Shown here: positions 44,101 to 56,100 of the stretch, one piece after another
Numbering within the stretch: position 1 is the stretch's first letter
Layout: the number at the start of each line of letters is the position of its first letter
Origin: Pseudoips prasinana
Taxonomy: Eukaryota; Arthropoda; Insecta; Lepidoptera; Nolidae
Length of the DNA: 64,000 nucleotides
Assembly: GCA_951640165.1 (NCBI GenBank)
Contig: OX621246.1
Location: 36,474,501-36,538,500, forward strand
Direction of reading: 5' to 3'
Position numbers and translations under genes: made by a program
The notes under the pieces: generated by a model
Databases searched by the model: none
Seen by the model: the letters and a program-made list of their open reading frames with translations, nothing else
Told to the model about the DNA's origin: nothing

Positions 44101-47100
44101 CTACATATAACTCAAAACGGGTGGAACAATTTATAAGACTTTTGTGTTTTTGGATTTTACTTCGCCCGGAATAGATAATCTATACATATAATAAAATCGT
44201 AGGAAACTCAAAACTGTACATTGAATATTTTTTTTAAAAGATACTTGGGGCGTGATCTACATTCGATATCGAAGCCAAAAATATAGTTTTTATAATTTTT
44301 GTCTGTGTGTTTGTTTGTCTGTCCGGGCTAAACTCAAAAAGTACTGCATCGATTTACTTCAAATTTTGCATGAATATTACTAAGAGGTCGGGTCAACATA
44401 TAGGCTATTATCACGCTATCACCTACGGGGGAGGAGCTGTGGTAATTTATAAAATTTGACGCAGGTAAAACCGCGGAGCACAGTTTAGTTAGTAATAAAA
44501 TGTAGGAATAGGATTATAAAAAAATTAACAAAATTCATATAAATACCTAGAAAGATGATGGCATCGACATTAAATTAAACCCACAGTCAAGATCGATGAT
44601 ACAGAATGTAATAGATTTATTAAAAAAATGTTATTGCTTTCTGTCAGTAGGTATATCTATATAAATAAAAAGAGAAGTCCTGACTGACTGACTGACTCAT
44701 CAACGCCCAGCCCAAACCCTTGGCCCTAGATAGCTGAAATTTTGCACAGATGTTTTCTTTATAATGTAGACAAGGAATAAGGAAGGATTTTTCGAAATTC
44801 AACCCCTAAGGGGGTAAAACGGGGGTGCGAAGTTAGTATGAAACTTTGCCGTTTTTGAAGTTAGAGGCATGAAAGTTAGCATTTGGCCTTGCAGTTAAAA
44901 ATAAAAAATATATGTCACAGGATTTTTGGAAATTTCACCCCCAAGGGCAAAAAATAGGGGATGTAAGTTTGTACGAAAAAAGTCCCAATTTTTAAGTTAA
45001 ACGCATGAAAATTAGCATTTGGCTTTTTAGTTAAAAATAAAAAATATATATTTCAGGATTTTTGAAAATTCCACCCCGAAGGTCATAAAATAGGGGATGT
45101 AAGTTTGTATGAAAAATGCGATATTTTTGAAGTTAAACGCATGAAAATGAGTATTTGGCCTTTCTGTTAAAAATATATAGCATTTACTTCATGATTTTTG
45201 GAAATAACACCCCCAAGGGCGGAAAATAGGGGATATAATTTTATACTGCCTGACTGACATATCAACGCACAGTCTAAACGGCTGCAGTTAGGACTTGAAT
45301 TTTGACAGTAGTTACCTTTTATGACGTAGGCATCCACTGAAGAAGGGTTTTTGAAAATACCACCCCTAAAGGACTAAAATAAGGGATGAAAGTGCTTAAT
45401 TTTGATGTTAAAGGCTTTAGTATCTAGACTTGCAGTTAAAAATTAAAATATATATTTCAGGATTTTTGAATATGGAATATTCAAAAACCCCCAAGGTCGT
45501 AAAATTGGGGATGTAAGTTTATATGAAAAAAGTGCCAACAAGTTTTAAGTTAAACGCATGAAAATTGGTATTTAGCATTACAGTTAAAAATTAAAAGTAT
45601 GTGTTTCAGGATTTCCGAGAATTCTACCACGTAAGGTGACAAATAGGGGATGTTTGTATGAAAAATGTGACATTTTTTAAGGTTAACTCATGAAAATTGG
45701 TATTTGGCCTTTCATTTAAAAATATGTATTTCAGGATTTTTGGGAATTCCAGCCCTTTAGGGTGACAAATAGGGGATGGAAGTTTGTATGAAAAATATGA
45801 CATTTTTTAAGGTAAACGCATGAAAATTAGTATTTCGCCTTTCATTTAAACATTATAAATATATCATCAGGACTTTTGGAAATTCCACCCCTAAAGACGA
45901 CTAAAATAGGGGATGTAAGTTTGTATGAAAAACTGTTTTTTTTTTTGGAGTTAAAAGCATGTAAATTGGTATTTCAGTTAAAAATAAAGCAATCAAGGGA
46001 ATAATTTGTTGTTAAAAAAGGTAATCCATAACTGGTTCAATAGGTCAACACCAAAAATGTACGCGAACTTAAATTATAGAGAAATTCGTTTCTTATTGCT
46101 TAAAATGTTGTGTTTGTTGTCGTCTAAGTAAAGATTTAGCGTTTTATAAGATTTGTAACTTCTTTTTTTTTGTATTTTTCATAACATATTAAAAAACGTC
46201 AATTTAATAAAATTGGGATAAAAAAAGTCATTGACCCGAAATTCGAGTTCGCGTAGTATAAATTGTTCGTGTCGAGATGATCGCACCCAAAAAATATCAT
46301 CTTAATTTTACTGATCTACAAGTTCACAATTTTGTAACTCGATGGCTTTTATATCGTTTCAGATCGCAGAACTCATTTGACATATCGGTTAAAATAAATA
46401 AATGCTTGAAGTAAAAGGTAGTCCAAAACTGAATCAAAAGATGATCGCCTAAATCTCACCCAAAATATATGCCCACATCTTAATTTTACCGCTTTACAAG
46501 GTTATATTTTTGTTAGTAGATGGTGTAATCATCGTTTTAGATCGCGCTATGGTTTCGTTCACAAAATGTGATATTAGACCTATCAATGCCGTGGTCGCAA
46601 CCTAAGCTAATGGGAGTTACCTTGGTGATTAATGCATCGTTGATTATTATATTACTTTATTTGACTTACTGACTTAACTTAAGGACATTTGATATTTTTG
46701 GGTTTATGATATTGGGTCTTTTTTAAATAACAGTAGCAAAGTAGTCTTTAGTTTATTTCTTAACTAGGTTATTTATAGGTTAGGTTTTCTTAAATTTATA
46801 TTGCTTATTTCTTTTAAAAGTATTTTTTTTAGATTAAGCTAGAAGTAAGTAGTTACATTGGTAATCATTCAAAATTGTCGCGGACGAAGTCGCGGGCACC
46901 AGCTAGTAAGCTATAAACCGAGAAATATTGTCTTTGATTAGTTTTATTTTTTTGAATAAGGTCAAAGAGAATATAACAAACTACGTTTAAATAAAGTTAT
47001 CTACTGGTTGAGTCTTGTTTAATGCGAGTGATATTCAACATTCTTTCTTTCCGAGTATTAGTGTTAAAAATGCCGTGGTCTAATCTTTCCGAAGAAGCCG

Positions 47101-50100
47101 TAATGCAATTAGGCTTCGCAACTGATGTATATTCTTGTTTTACATGTTTAGATATAATTATAAATAATTCATGTTACATATAACCACTTGGAAGGACCTA
47201 GTTCTCGCAATACAAGGTATCCTAGTGCGAGGACTAGACCACACTCAATATGTTGTATTGTTGTTTTTTGCAAATAAATGTTATTATTATTATTATTCTA
47301 TTTGAAAATCTATTTTCATTGTAAAAGAATATGTAACTTGACGTTGGTCAATTAATTCATAAATAAATGGATTTGACATTACATTATCTTATTTGAATGT
47401 AAAAGTAACAGTACTATATAAATAAAAGTAAAAGTAACATTGAATCGATGCATTGAAGAAGAACGTTAAAGTATTGCTAAAGTTATAAAATAATTAAATC
47501 TACAACACGATCTCTGATATAGGGACTTGACTGCACTTCTAATCAACCTGACCGATTTAGGTTATTTTTTTAATGTCTGAGCAGAACCCTGAATAAATTT
47601 ATAGTAGATTGATTTCGGGCCTGTTGGTGTGGTAGGCAAATGCTTTTCACGCCGGAGGTCGTGGGTTCGATGCCCACCCAGGACAGATATTTGTGTGCAT
47701 GAACATGTCTGTTTGTCCTGAGTCTGGGTGTAATTTTCTATTTATATAAGTATGTATTTACAAAAATAAAAGTAGTAAGTGTAGAATATCAGTTATCTGG
47801 TTTCCATAGTACAAGCTCTGCTTAGTTTGGGATCAGGTGGCCGTGTATAAATAATGTCCCAAGATATTAATATATTATTAGATTCGAAACAGATCTGCTA
47901 AGTGGCACTGCAATCAGATTCCCAGTTATTTTTAGGGTTCCGTAGCCAAATGGCAAAAAACGGAACCCTTATAGATTCGTCATGTCCGTCCGTATGTCAC
48001 AGCCACTTTTTTCCGAAACTATAAGAGCTGTACCGCTGAAACTTGGTAAGTAGGTGAATTCTGTGAACCGCATTAAGATTTTTACACAAAAATAGAAGAA
48101 GAACAATATTTTTGGGGTGTCGCCATACATAGAACGGAAATTCAAAAAAAATTTTTTCGTCGTACCCATACATGTGGGGTGTCTATGGATAGGTCTTCAA
48201 ATCATATTGAGGATTTTAATATAATTTTTGTCTAAACTGTATAGTTTGCGCGAGAGACACTTCCAAAGTGGTAAAATGAGTGTCCCCCCCTGTAACTTCT
48301 AAAATAAGAGAATAATAAAACTAAAAAAAATATATGATATACATTACCATAGAAACTAACAACGAAAATTGGTTTGAACGAGATCTAGTTAGCAGTTTTT
48401 TTTAATACGTTTCAAAGTCAAAGTCAAAGTCAAAGGTACTTTATTCCGTAAAAATTTTACATTTATGTGAAACCGCAATTTGCTTTCATTTAATCAACTG
48501 AAATACTTTTCATGTGCGGTGGTCGGTTGGTCGGTTTTTTCTATTTGTGTGGCACGTGACAGCTGGTTATTAATACTTCAAAAAAGTATTGCAAAAATTT
48601 ATCGACGAATTGGGATTTACGTAGTAGGTAGGTGCATTTGCATCGAGCTACGATTTACATGGCAATAACATCCACCGCGCTGTGCAAAATATTGAAGCGT
48701 ATTTCGGTTCAAACTAAATTTGTGCTTTAGTGTTTGTTCAACTGTCGATACTATTTAGCGCCCTATATTTTGAGATATTTAAACGAATAATTATCTCTCG
48801 CAATTGGAATGGCGTAAGGTATTAATTTCCAATTATATCACACTGTAAATGTAGTAATAAAAGTTTAACATGATATTAACAGTTAGCCTTGGAGGCTTCA
48901 TGAAATGAATGCCTCTAAAGCTACGATTAAACGACGCGGGCTAGCCCGATCCTACGCCAGCCGAGCCGTCCGTGGCAACGCCGCTACACATCGCGCTGTT
49001 GAACCGAGCTGTCCGCTTGTTCGTTCTTCAATATGGATAAAAGAAAACGCCTTGCTGCAGCAGCTGCTATTATTTTGCTCTGTAGTGAATATTTGAAAAC
49101 AAAAGAAAGACGAAAAAGACGGTGGTGGATGGTATCATTGTATAAGAGTCGCAAAACGTAAGTTTATATTTTTATATAAAGTCAGTATATATTTATTATA
49201 TCTGATGTCCGAATCTAACAGTATCTTTGTTGCCTAAACGAAACAGATCACAATCTGCACGATGCGAGCCATGTTTATGTTCAACTCAAAATATAGGTAT
49301 TGTTGATAAAATTTGGCAGCCGAACATTCGGAGGCCGGATACCGAATATTTGGCCCATGGTCAGGCCGAATATCCGGTATCCGGCCAAACAACTATTCGT
49401 TGCATCTCTAATTAGTACTATATGACCAGTATATTTACATATATGACCAGGATCCTGATAGCGGTAGAAAGTCTCACTTCCATACCTCATACCTAGTTAC
49501 CTACATATAAACGTATTGTAAACAAACCTAGCCTTTTAGTCTTGAAATGAATAAAGAACATAATAATTATTTTTCAATCATTTATTCAAGAATTAGACAG
49601 ATTAATTCTTTCTTTTTATAATAATAATCTTAGGTACAATATAATATTATTTTCAATATTTTAGGTACAATGCTACAGATCTGCTATATGACCTAACTCG
49701 AGAACCCTCTGGATATTTCGAAAATTTTTGTCGGATGTCCGCAGCTGATTTCGAATATCTGCTCAACAAAATCGGACCATTCATCGCAAAACAAGACACT
49801 AACATGAGAAAATGTATTCCGATTCAAGAAAGACTGGCTGTAACTCTCAGGTTTCTTGCGACGGGTGATAAATTTAGCAGCTTGGCCTACCTATTCAAGT
49901 TTTCAAAATCTACAATAGCTACATGCATAATGGAAGTTTGCCAGGCTTTGATTCAAGAGTTGCGAGAAGAAGTCAAGGTGAGCGTTTATAATTTATTCAG
50001 ATTTTTCAAATATTTTAGAAACTGCATCTGCATACAATTGATCAATTGATTGCTCTTTAGAAAGAGACTCAAACCCAGGAAATGGTTGAGAATGAGAATA

Positions 50101-53100
50101 CTCTTCCATATCAGACGATTGTTGCGAAATTGAGTGTGGAGATGGCTGGAAGTCTGCAGAGACTTGAATATGTGGTTGTGGAGACGGCTGGAAGTCTGCA
50201 GATTCTTGAGAATGTGACTGGGGAGATGGCTGGAAGTCTGCAGATTCTTGAGAATTTGACTGGGGAGATGGCTGGAAGTATGCAGATCCTTGAGAATGTG
50301 ACTGTGGAGACGGCTGGAAATCTGCTGATTCTTGAGAATGTGACTGTGGTGACGGCTGGAAGTACGCAGATTGTTGAGAATGAGACTGTGGAGATGGCTG
50401 AAAGTTTGCTCGCCGTTGAGAATGAGACTGTGGAGATGGTTGAAAGTTTGTTTTGTGTTGAGAATGTGACTGTGGAGACGGCTGGAAATCTGCTGATTCT
50501 TGAGAATGTGACTGTGGTGACGGCTGGAAGTACGCAGATTGTTGAGAATGAGACTGTGGAGATGGCTGAAAGTTTGCTCGCCGTTGAGAATGAGACTGTG
50601 GAGATGGTTGAAAGTTTGTTTTGTGTTGAGAATGGGACTGTGGCGATGGCTGATAAGATGACGTTTGATAACCCACTGACGATTGCATGTTTTGATAATA
50701 ACTAGGAGCTAATGGATTTTGAGGCAAGTGAAGTCCTGCATATGGTTGATTAGGTGGACTCTGAAATCGTGGAAACGCTTGCTGTTGTTTTAGGCGAAAC
50801 ATTACATTATCAATCTCGTGCATGGCGATGTCACGAGTCAATACGTCCATGGATTTTAACTTTGCACATAATAATTTTGTGTATAAAGTGCATTCGTCTT
50901 CAACCGGTTCTGGCTCTGTACTTATTTTTTTAAGGATATCGTACGCTTGTTCCATTTGATGTTCAATTTTCCGCTTTCTGTTTACTTCCTTTTTATTGCT
51001 TGCATTAGTCGGCTTTTTGAAAATAACTGGATTCACTGTGTCTGTATTAGTAGAAGATTCATTTTCTCGATCAACTACATTATCTTCGTTACCTTCGCGA
51101 ATAACTACTTCCTCTTCGTTTAATTCAACGTCAGGATCAACGGTGTCCTGAAAAAGTGAATTTGACATTAATAAAATATTTCAAAATTTGTTACAGTTGC
51201 CTCGAACTGCAGAAGAATGGTTAAAAATAGAAGCGCAATTTGACAAAAGGTGGAATTTTCTACATTGCATTGGTGCGCTTGATGGAAAACATATATTAAT
51301 TCAGTGCCCCACGCACAGCGGTACAGAATATTTCAATTACCACGGAACATTTAGTGTGGTGCTATTAGCATTAGTAGATGCAAACTATAACTTTACATAT
51401 GTAGACATAGGGTGCCAAGGTAGAATAAGTGATGGTGGAGTCTACCGAAACTCCAGCATGTACCAAAAAATTGAAGAACGTGCACTAAATTTCCCGCCGG
51501 ATAAACCTCTCCCACTTAAAAATGATCCTCTGCCCTACGTGATAGTAGCAGATAGTGCATTTGCATTGACGGAAAACATGATGAAACCGTACCCCGGGAT
51601 TCATGATAAAGGGACAAAGGAGAGAGTATTCAACTACCGTCTGTCACGCGCCCGCAGAATCGTCGAAAATGTGTTTGGAATAATGTCTGCTGTATTTCGA
51701 ATACTTAGGTCTCCAATTTTACTGGCACCAGAAAAAGTGTCAGTTATAGTTATGACATGTGTTTTGCTACATAACTTTTTGAGGAGGAGTAACAATTCAA
51801 AACAGAATTATACGCCGCATGGAACTTTCGATACCGAAATTAACGGTGAGGTTCAACCTGGTTTGTGGCGAAGTGATCAAAACGGAATCACATCACTAGT
51901 ACCGATTAGGAGAATACCTAGAAGAGCAACATTAGCGGCTAAAACTGTACGAGATAAATTTGCTGAATATTTCACAACAAATGGCGCAGTAAGCTGGCAA
52001 AATGAATATTAAATTGGTCTTGATATTTACTCATGTTTTAATAGTTAAATTAAATAAAGATTAAAAAGATAGTTCCTCACCTCTGAACTCTTCGTTGTTG
52101 TTGGTTTGTATACACCATGCAGGAACTTGGCCATTTGTTCGTAAAATGGCCAATTAGGTTTAAACATGTCGCTCACCTAGCAGTATATTGGCACATTTAC
52201 AAAAAAAGCGAAATTGAGTCTATATGGCCTAAGTGTTTAAAAGTGTATAATTTATAAAGCGGTAAAACGGCACGGTGTTAGTTTTCTTATTTTTTGAGAG
52301 AGGGCGTTAAGTGTCATTGTAGTACATGGTATGTTCCCACCGCTTCCGCGCATAACAACGGCTTATTTGTCAGTTGTGCGGATCGCTCCGCGAGGTGCAA
52401 TCGCTTTTAAATCTGTGTTGGCGTAAGTGGCAAATGTGACATTTTATTAACTTAGTAAGATAGTAACAAAATGCACATGTGACATCACTATTTTACATTA
52501 TATAATTAATAATATTATACAACGACTTATTTGACAGACGTGCCGTTTCAATTAGGTTAAGTAAATGTTATTGGTACTTATGTCGTGAGTTTGATTAGTG
52601 TTTTTATGTATGGGTTAGAAGGCAGGTTGGCCTATTCTAAGACTCGGTCTAACTAATCATTATAAATGTTAAAAAGGCGTCAGAAGCCTTTTTTTTGATA
52701 AGGCAGGAGGAATGCCTTCGCATGCCACCCGCAAAAAGTGTCTGCGGGTGGGTATGTCGGACTTGCACCGACTAAACCTACCTGCCGTGGACTTCTCTTG
52801 GCGCCTGATGGGGGAGTCCCGGGAACGCGGGTATGCTGCTCCGGTACCCCCCTTTTTGCGCCATATCCCAGATGGTCGGGACACGTACCCTGAGAAGGCT
52901 CCTTTGGATTGTCTTCCCCTATTGCCGACACCTGCCAGTACAGCACTGCGACTGCGTCACAAACAGATCGCTGTCATCCCGGGGCCGCTTGTACGTGGCG
53001 ACAGTAGAGGACACTTCTCACACTGCCGCCGCGGCCCCTAGGGGAGTTGGGCTAATGGCTGCCGCCGCCACCCCGACGCCTCCTCCGCCTACGAGCGGGA

Positions 53101-56100
53101 TCGGCTCGTTCCCGATCCCGTTCGGTGGCCTCCTTCAGCAGCAAAACTGCCTCACAGAAGGAGACCACGGCGTCCCATTTGGTGGAGTCACCAGCCAGCA
53201 TCGCATACATGACTGCTGGCGGCGAAAGATCCCGTCCGATCTCAGCGACCAGGACTCGTCTCTCGGCCTCCCAGGCCGGGCACTCCTCCAGCGTATGCTG
53301 GGCAGAATCCAGGTCGCTCCCGCAGAGATCCCGCACAGATACTCACCGAAACACCCGTGTCCGGTGAGTATCTGAGTCAGTCTGTAGGTGACGTAACCGC
53401 CCTTCCTTCCCACCCAAGCCTCGAGGTGAGGCAGGATAGCACCGACGGCACGTTGACGCGCGTTCAGGTGCAACTCAAGCCGTGCGCGCCACTGTGTTAG
53501 TACGGGCTGGTGTGCATCCCGCCTATAGGCAACGAGCGTCTGCTCTGGCGCCTCACCGCTCTCCCGGCGGACGCGGATCTCGGTGTAAACCGTCGCGTCG
53601 ACTGCCGCCAAGAGATCAAACGGCGGGAGGCGCGCCAGGAGTGTCGCCGCCTCAAAGGATACCGTCCGGTATCCTCGTGCGATCCATATGGCCACCACAC
53701 ACAGCAGGCTGTTCAAAATAGCTCTGCAGCGGGGGGCGCCCGTCAGGCGTTCAGACCAGACGGGCGCCCCATAAAGGAACATGGATCGCAGAGGCGGCGA
53801 ACTTCTTCCCTGGGACCCCCGAAGTTCGGCAAAAGCCGGTGTAACGCACCGGTTACCCGGCGCACTCGGGGGGCCAGGTGCTCGAAATGCTAGCTTAGAA
53901 TCTTCATCAAGTAAATCATTCAGTAGTTTTTCAACGTCTAGTAAATCCCGGAAAGGAGGTATGTTTATTAATTAAATACCATTATTATTTTCGAGTCAAA
54001 AGACGGCAAAAAAACTGAAAATGTTTATTTTTTGATTTTATAGCATTTTTTTTTACAATTACTTAATATTATTTGACACTTAAAATTTAAAGACTCGCGC
54101 AAGTGTTAAATGTACGATCTCTAGCTGTGGTTCAATTTGAGGAAATTTTACTTTGCTGATTCTTTGCCGGGTGATACTCATATAGAACAGTTAAGAAGAG
54201 TAAATAATTTTGATTATGAAGCACTTGGTATGACTGTACCTTACAAATTGATTCATATTCCTGGTACTAACATGACTGATAAACAAACTACTGATAAAAA
54301 TATAGTGCAGTTTGAAGAAATAATTGATGAAGGTAATTTATGTATTATTTATATTGATTATTAAAATTCTTGGACTGTTAGATAGAATAAAATTATGTTG
54401 AACAGGTAATGATGAACGAACAATACTATCTCCCACGATACTTCAAATAGATAACAATGAAAATGTGCTTAATCAACAAATGGATATGCAAATGTCTTCA
54501 TATTTCCAAAAAGTTTCTGATGTGGCAGGTAGAAATACCAAAGACCATGATTCTGCTGACAGTAACCAACAGCACTCAATATTATTTAATCTTAATTCTA
54601 GGTAAAGAAAATCAGAAGCCAAGTTCTCCTTTTGTTCCTTGAACGAAGGTTCAGACTTTTCTGCAGATAGTGGCAGTGAATATAATCCACGAGTTCATCT
54701 ATAGTTTCTTTAACCAGTGCAACTTCTAAGCATAAAATAGGAAAGAAAAGAGTGAGAAACCAAAACAAGTGGAAAGAAAATGTCAGAAAAACCTTAAAAA
54801 ATAATTTACTAATTTGGTTTTTAGAACGGAGAGTAACTATCTCACTGTAATTAAAAAAAATGTATGATAATTACCTACCTTTAAGAGAAGTTACGTGATT
54901 ATACTTTATTTTATTAGTTATAGTTTGACGATGACTATTTCTTAACGATTCACGAGTCAAATATAGGTTATTATAATATTTTAGTTAAACTTTTCAATGT
55001 ACATTTATTTCAAATAAAAACGTTTGTTTTCTATTAACCAATTGTCTTTATTTCTTGGTTTTCACATCCTGTATAATTATGGCTTTGGGGGCATATGTGA
55101 CATTTTTGGAAGTTGTTACAAGTATAACGACATAATTGCATGGCTCTTCTTCTTCTTTGTCGGTTATGAAGTAACTCCTGGAAACCTGAAGTAGATTTTT
55201 TATCCCTAAGTATCTATTAAGGTCTATACTAGTTGCTAAAACCATAAAATCATGATAAAATGTAGAAATGAACTCATAACTTCGTTTCAAACATTTGTAA
55301 AATCTTTGACCCTCATTTTTGTAAAATAAGAAAAAAGTAGATGTGTCATTATACTGCTAGGTGAGCGATGTGTCATCCGTACCACTCCCGCTTGTTGAAC
55401 TTGACTTCACTTTCGTATTTAATTTTCTGTAAGTGGCCATTAAATTTTCCTTCTTTTTCTTTAATTCTTCCACTGATATACTTTCCCCGGTCCCCTCACA
55501 GAACTTAGTTTTTATTTTTGTCCAAGCATCGTGCACATTGTTGCGGCTTTTGTGACCTGGGTCTTTTGGGTTCCATATGGCCGGTTCCTCTTCGTACAAT
55601 TCAATGAAGAGTTGAATCTTCTCGTTGCTCCACTCCATCTCGTACAAAATCAATCCCCAATTAAAAACTTCGCTAAAAAAACAAAATAGGTCTTCCTTCG
55701 TCGCGCGCTCTGTGTTATCTGTTTAGACGGCGCGTATTAACACAAGCCGAGCCGCAGATGGCGCGCGCGCCTTTGATCTGTGTCGAAAAAACCGACAAGT
55801 GATGGATCGTGCGAACTTTGCCGAGCCGCGCCGAGCGCAGTTGTTTACACAGCGCGTGGCGTGGCGAACCACGAGCGGAGCCAGGCTCGGCTCGCGTGTT
55901 TGCGCGCCGTTTAAACGGTGCTTTAGGCTTCCACTTCATACGACAATGGAGGCAAGCTGGGGCTCTAGACGTCTCGCTTATAAGGCTATAAACTAACTAA
56001 CGCGAATTAGTGAGGTTCGAATCTCAAACCTGATTGCACGTGTGGCGCAGCGGCTAAGACAGTCGTCTCGCCTCTTCGTGTCGCAGGTTCGGATCCCGCG

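Larger units (their letters stand above)
52170..55367 (+). mobile_element. 3.2-kb DNA transposon nested in the MADF exon
   Basis: The terminal inverted repeats CGCTCACCTAGCAGTATATT (left) and CGCTCACCTAGCAGTATAAT (right, reverse complement) extend as GGCACATTTAC / GACACATCTAC, about 29 bp with 3 differences. ATGT flanks both ends (52166-52169, 55368-55371), a 4-bp target duplication. A multi-exon gene remnant lies inside, along with an inserted R1-type LINE fragment. A 4-bp duplication fits Sola-type elements among others. The assignment is open. Confidence 0.75.
49993..55653 (-). pseudogene. PIF-Harbinger MADF-domain protein, interrupted
   Basis: Three pieces on the minus strand give about 500 residues. 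The first is 55653/55638 to 55372 (start [19 protein letters not shown] domain with [26 protein letters not shown] and a [14 protein letters not shown] helix, ending GSGTDD). The second is 52167 to 52081 ([16 protein letters not shown]…KSSE, donor GTGAGG). The third is 51147 to 49993 (acceptor TTTTTCAG|GACACC; acidic start [13 protein letters not shown], basic NRKRK, a helical segment, then Q/S/P-rich repeats). Pieces one and two were one exon until the transposon at 52170-55367 entered. Two extra bases at the right flank also break the frame. In this superfamily the MADF/Myb-like protein binds DNA and assists the nuclease. The remaining intron (52080-51148) contains nuclease exon 3 antisense. 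Confidence 0.8.
48900..55939 (+). mobile_element. PIF-Harbinger element, two genes, broken by a nested transposon
   Basis: Left end: ATGAAATGAATGCCTCTAAA followed by GCTACGATTAAACGACGCG. Right end (reverse complement from 55939): ATGAAGTGGAAGCCTAAAGC then ACCGTTTAAACGGCGCG. They align with one gap. The element encodes a DDE nuclease on + and a MADF-domain protein on -, the standard PIF-Harbinger gene pair. Removing the nested element at 52170-55367 leaves about 3.84 kb. A 3-bp target duplication is expected for the superfamily but I cannot see a clean one. Confidence 0.85.

Noticed and set aside
50100..50660. Regular 42-bp repeats resembling a CRISPR array
   Set aside because: The units are contiguous and coding, with no unique spacers, in a eukaryotic transposon gene.
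50082..50705. 207-codon open frame on the + strand with 14-residue repeats
   Set aside because: It is the antisense of the MADF protein's tandem repeats. The reverse frame stays open only because the 42-bp unit has no stop in that frame.
53125..53975. Plus-strand open frames over the R1-type LINE
   Set aside because: GC-driven antisense shadows of the reverse transcriptase fragment.
55799..55996. Open frames in the GC-rich right end of the Harbinger
   Set aside because: They overlap the terminal inverted repeat and upstream region. Several frames are open at once because of base composition.
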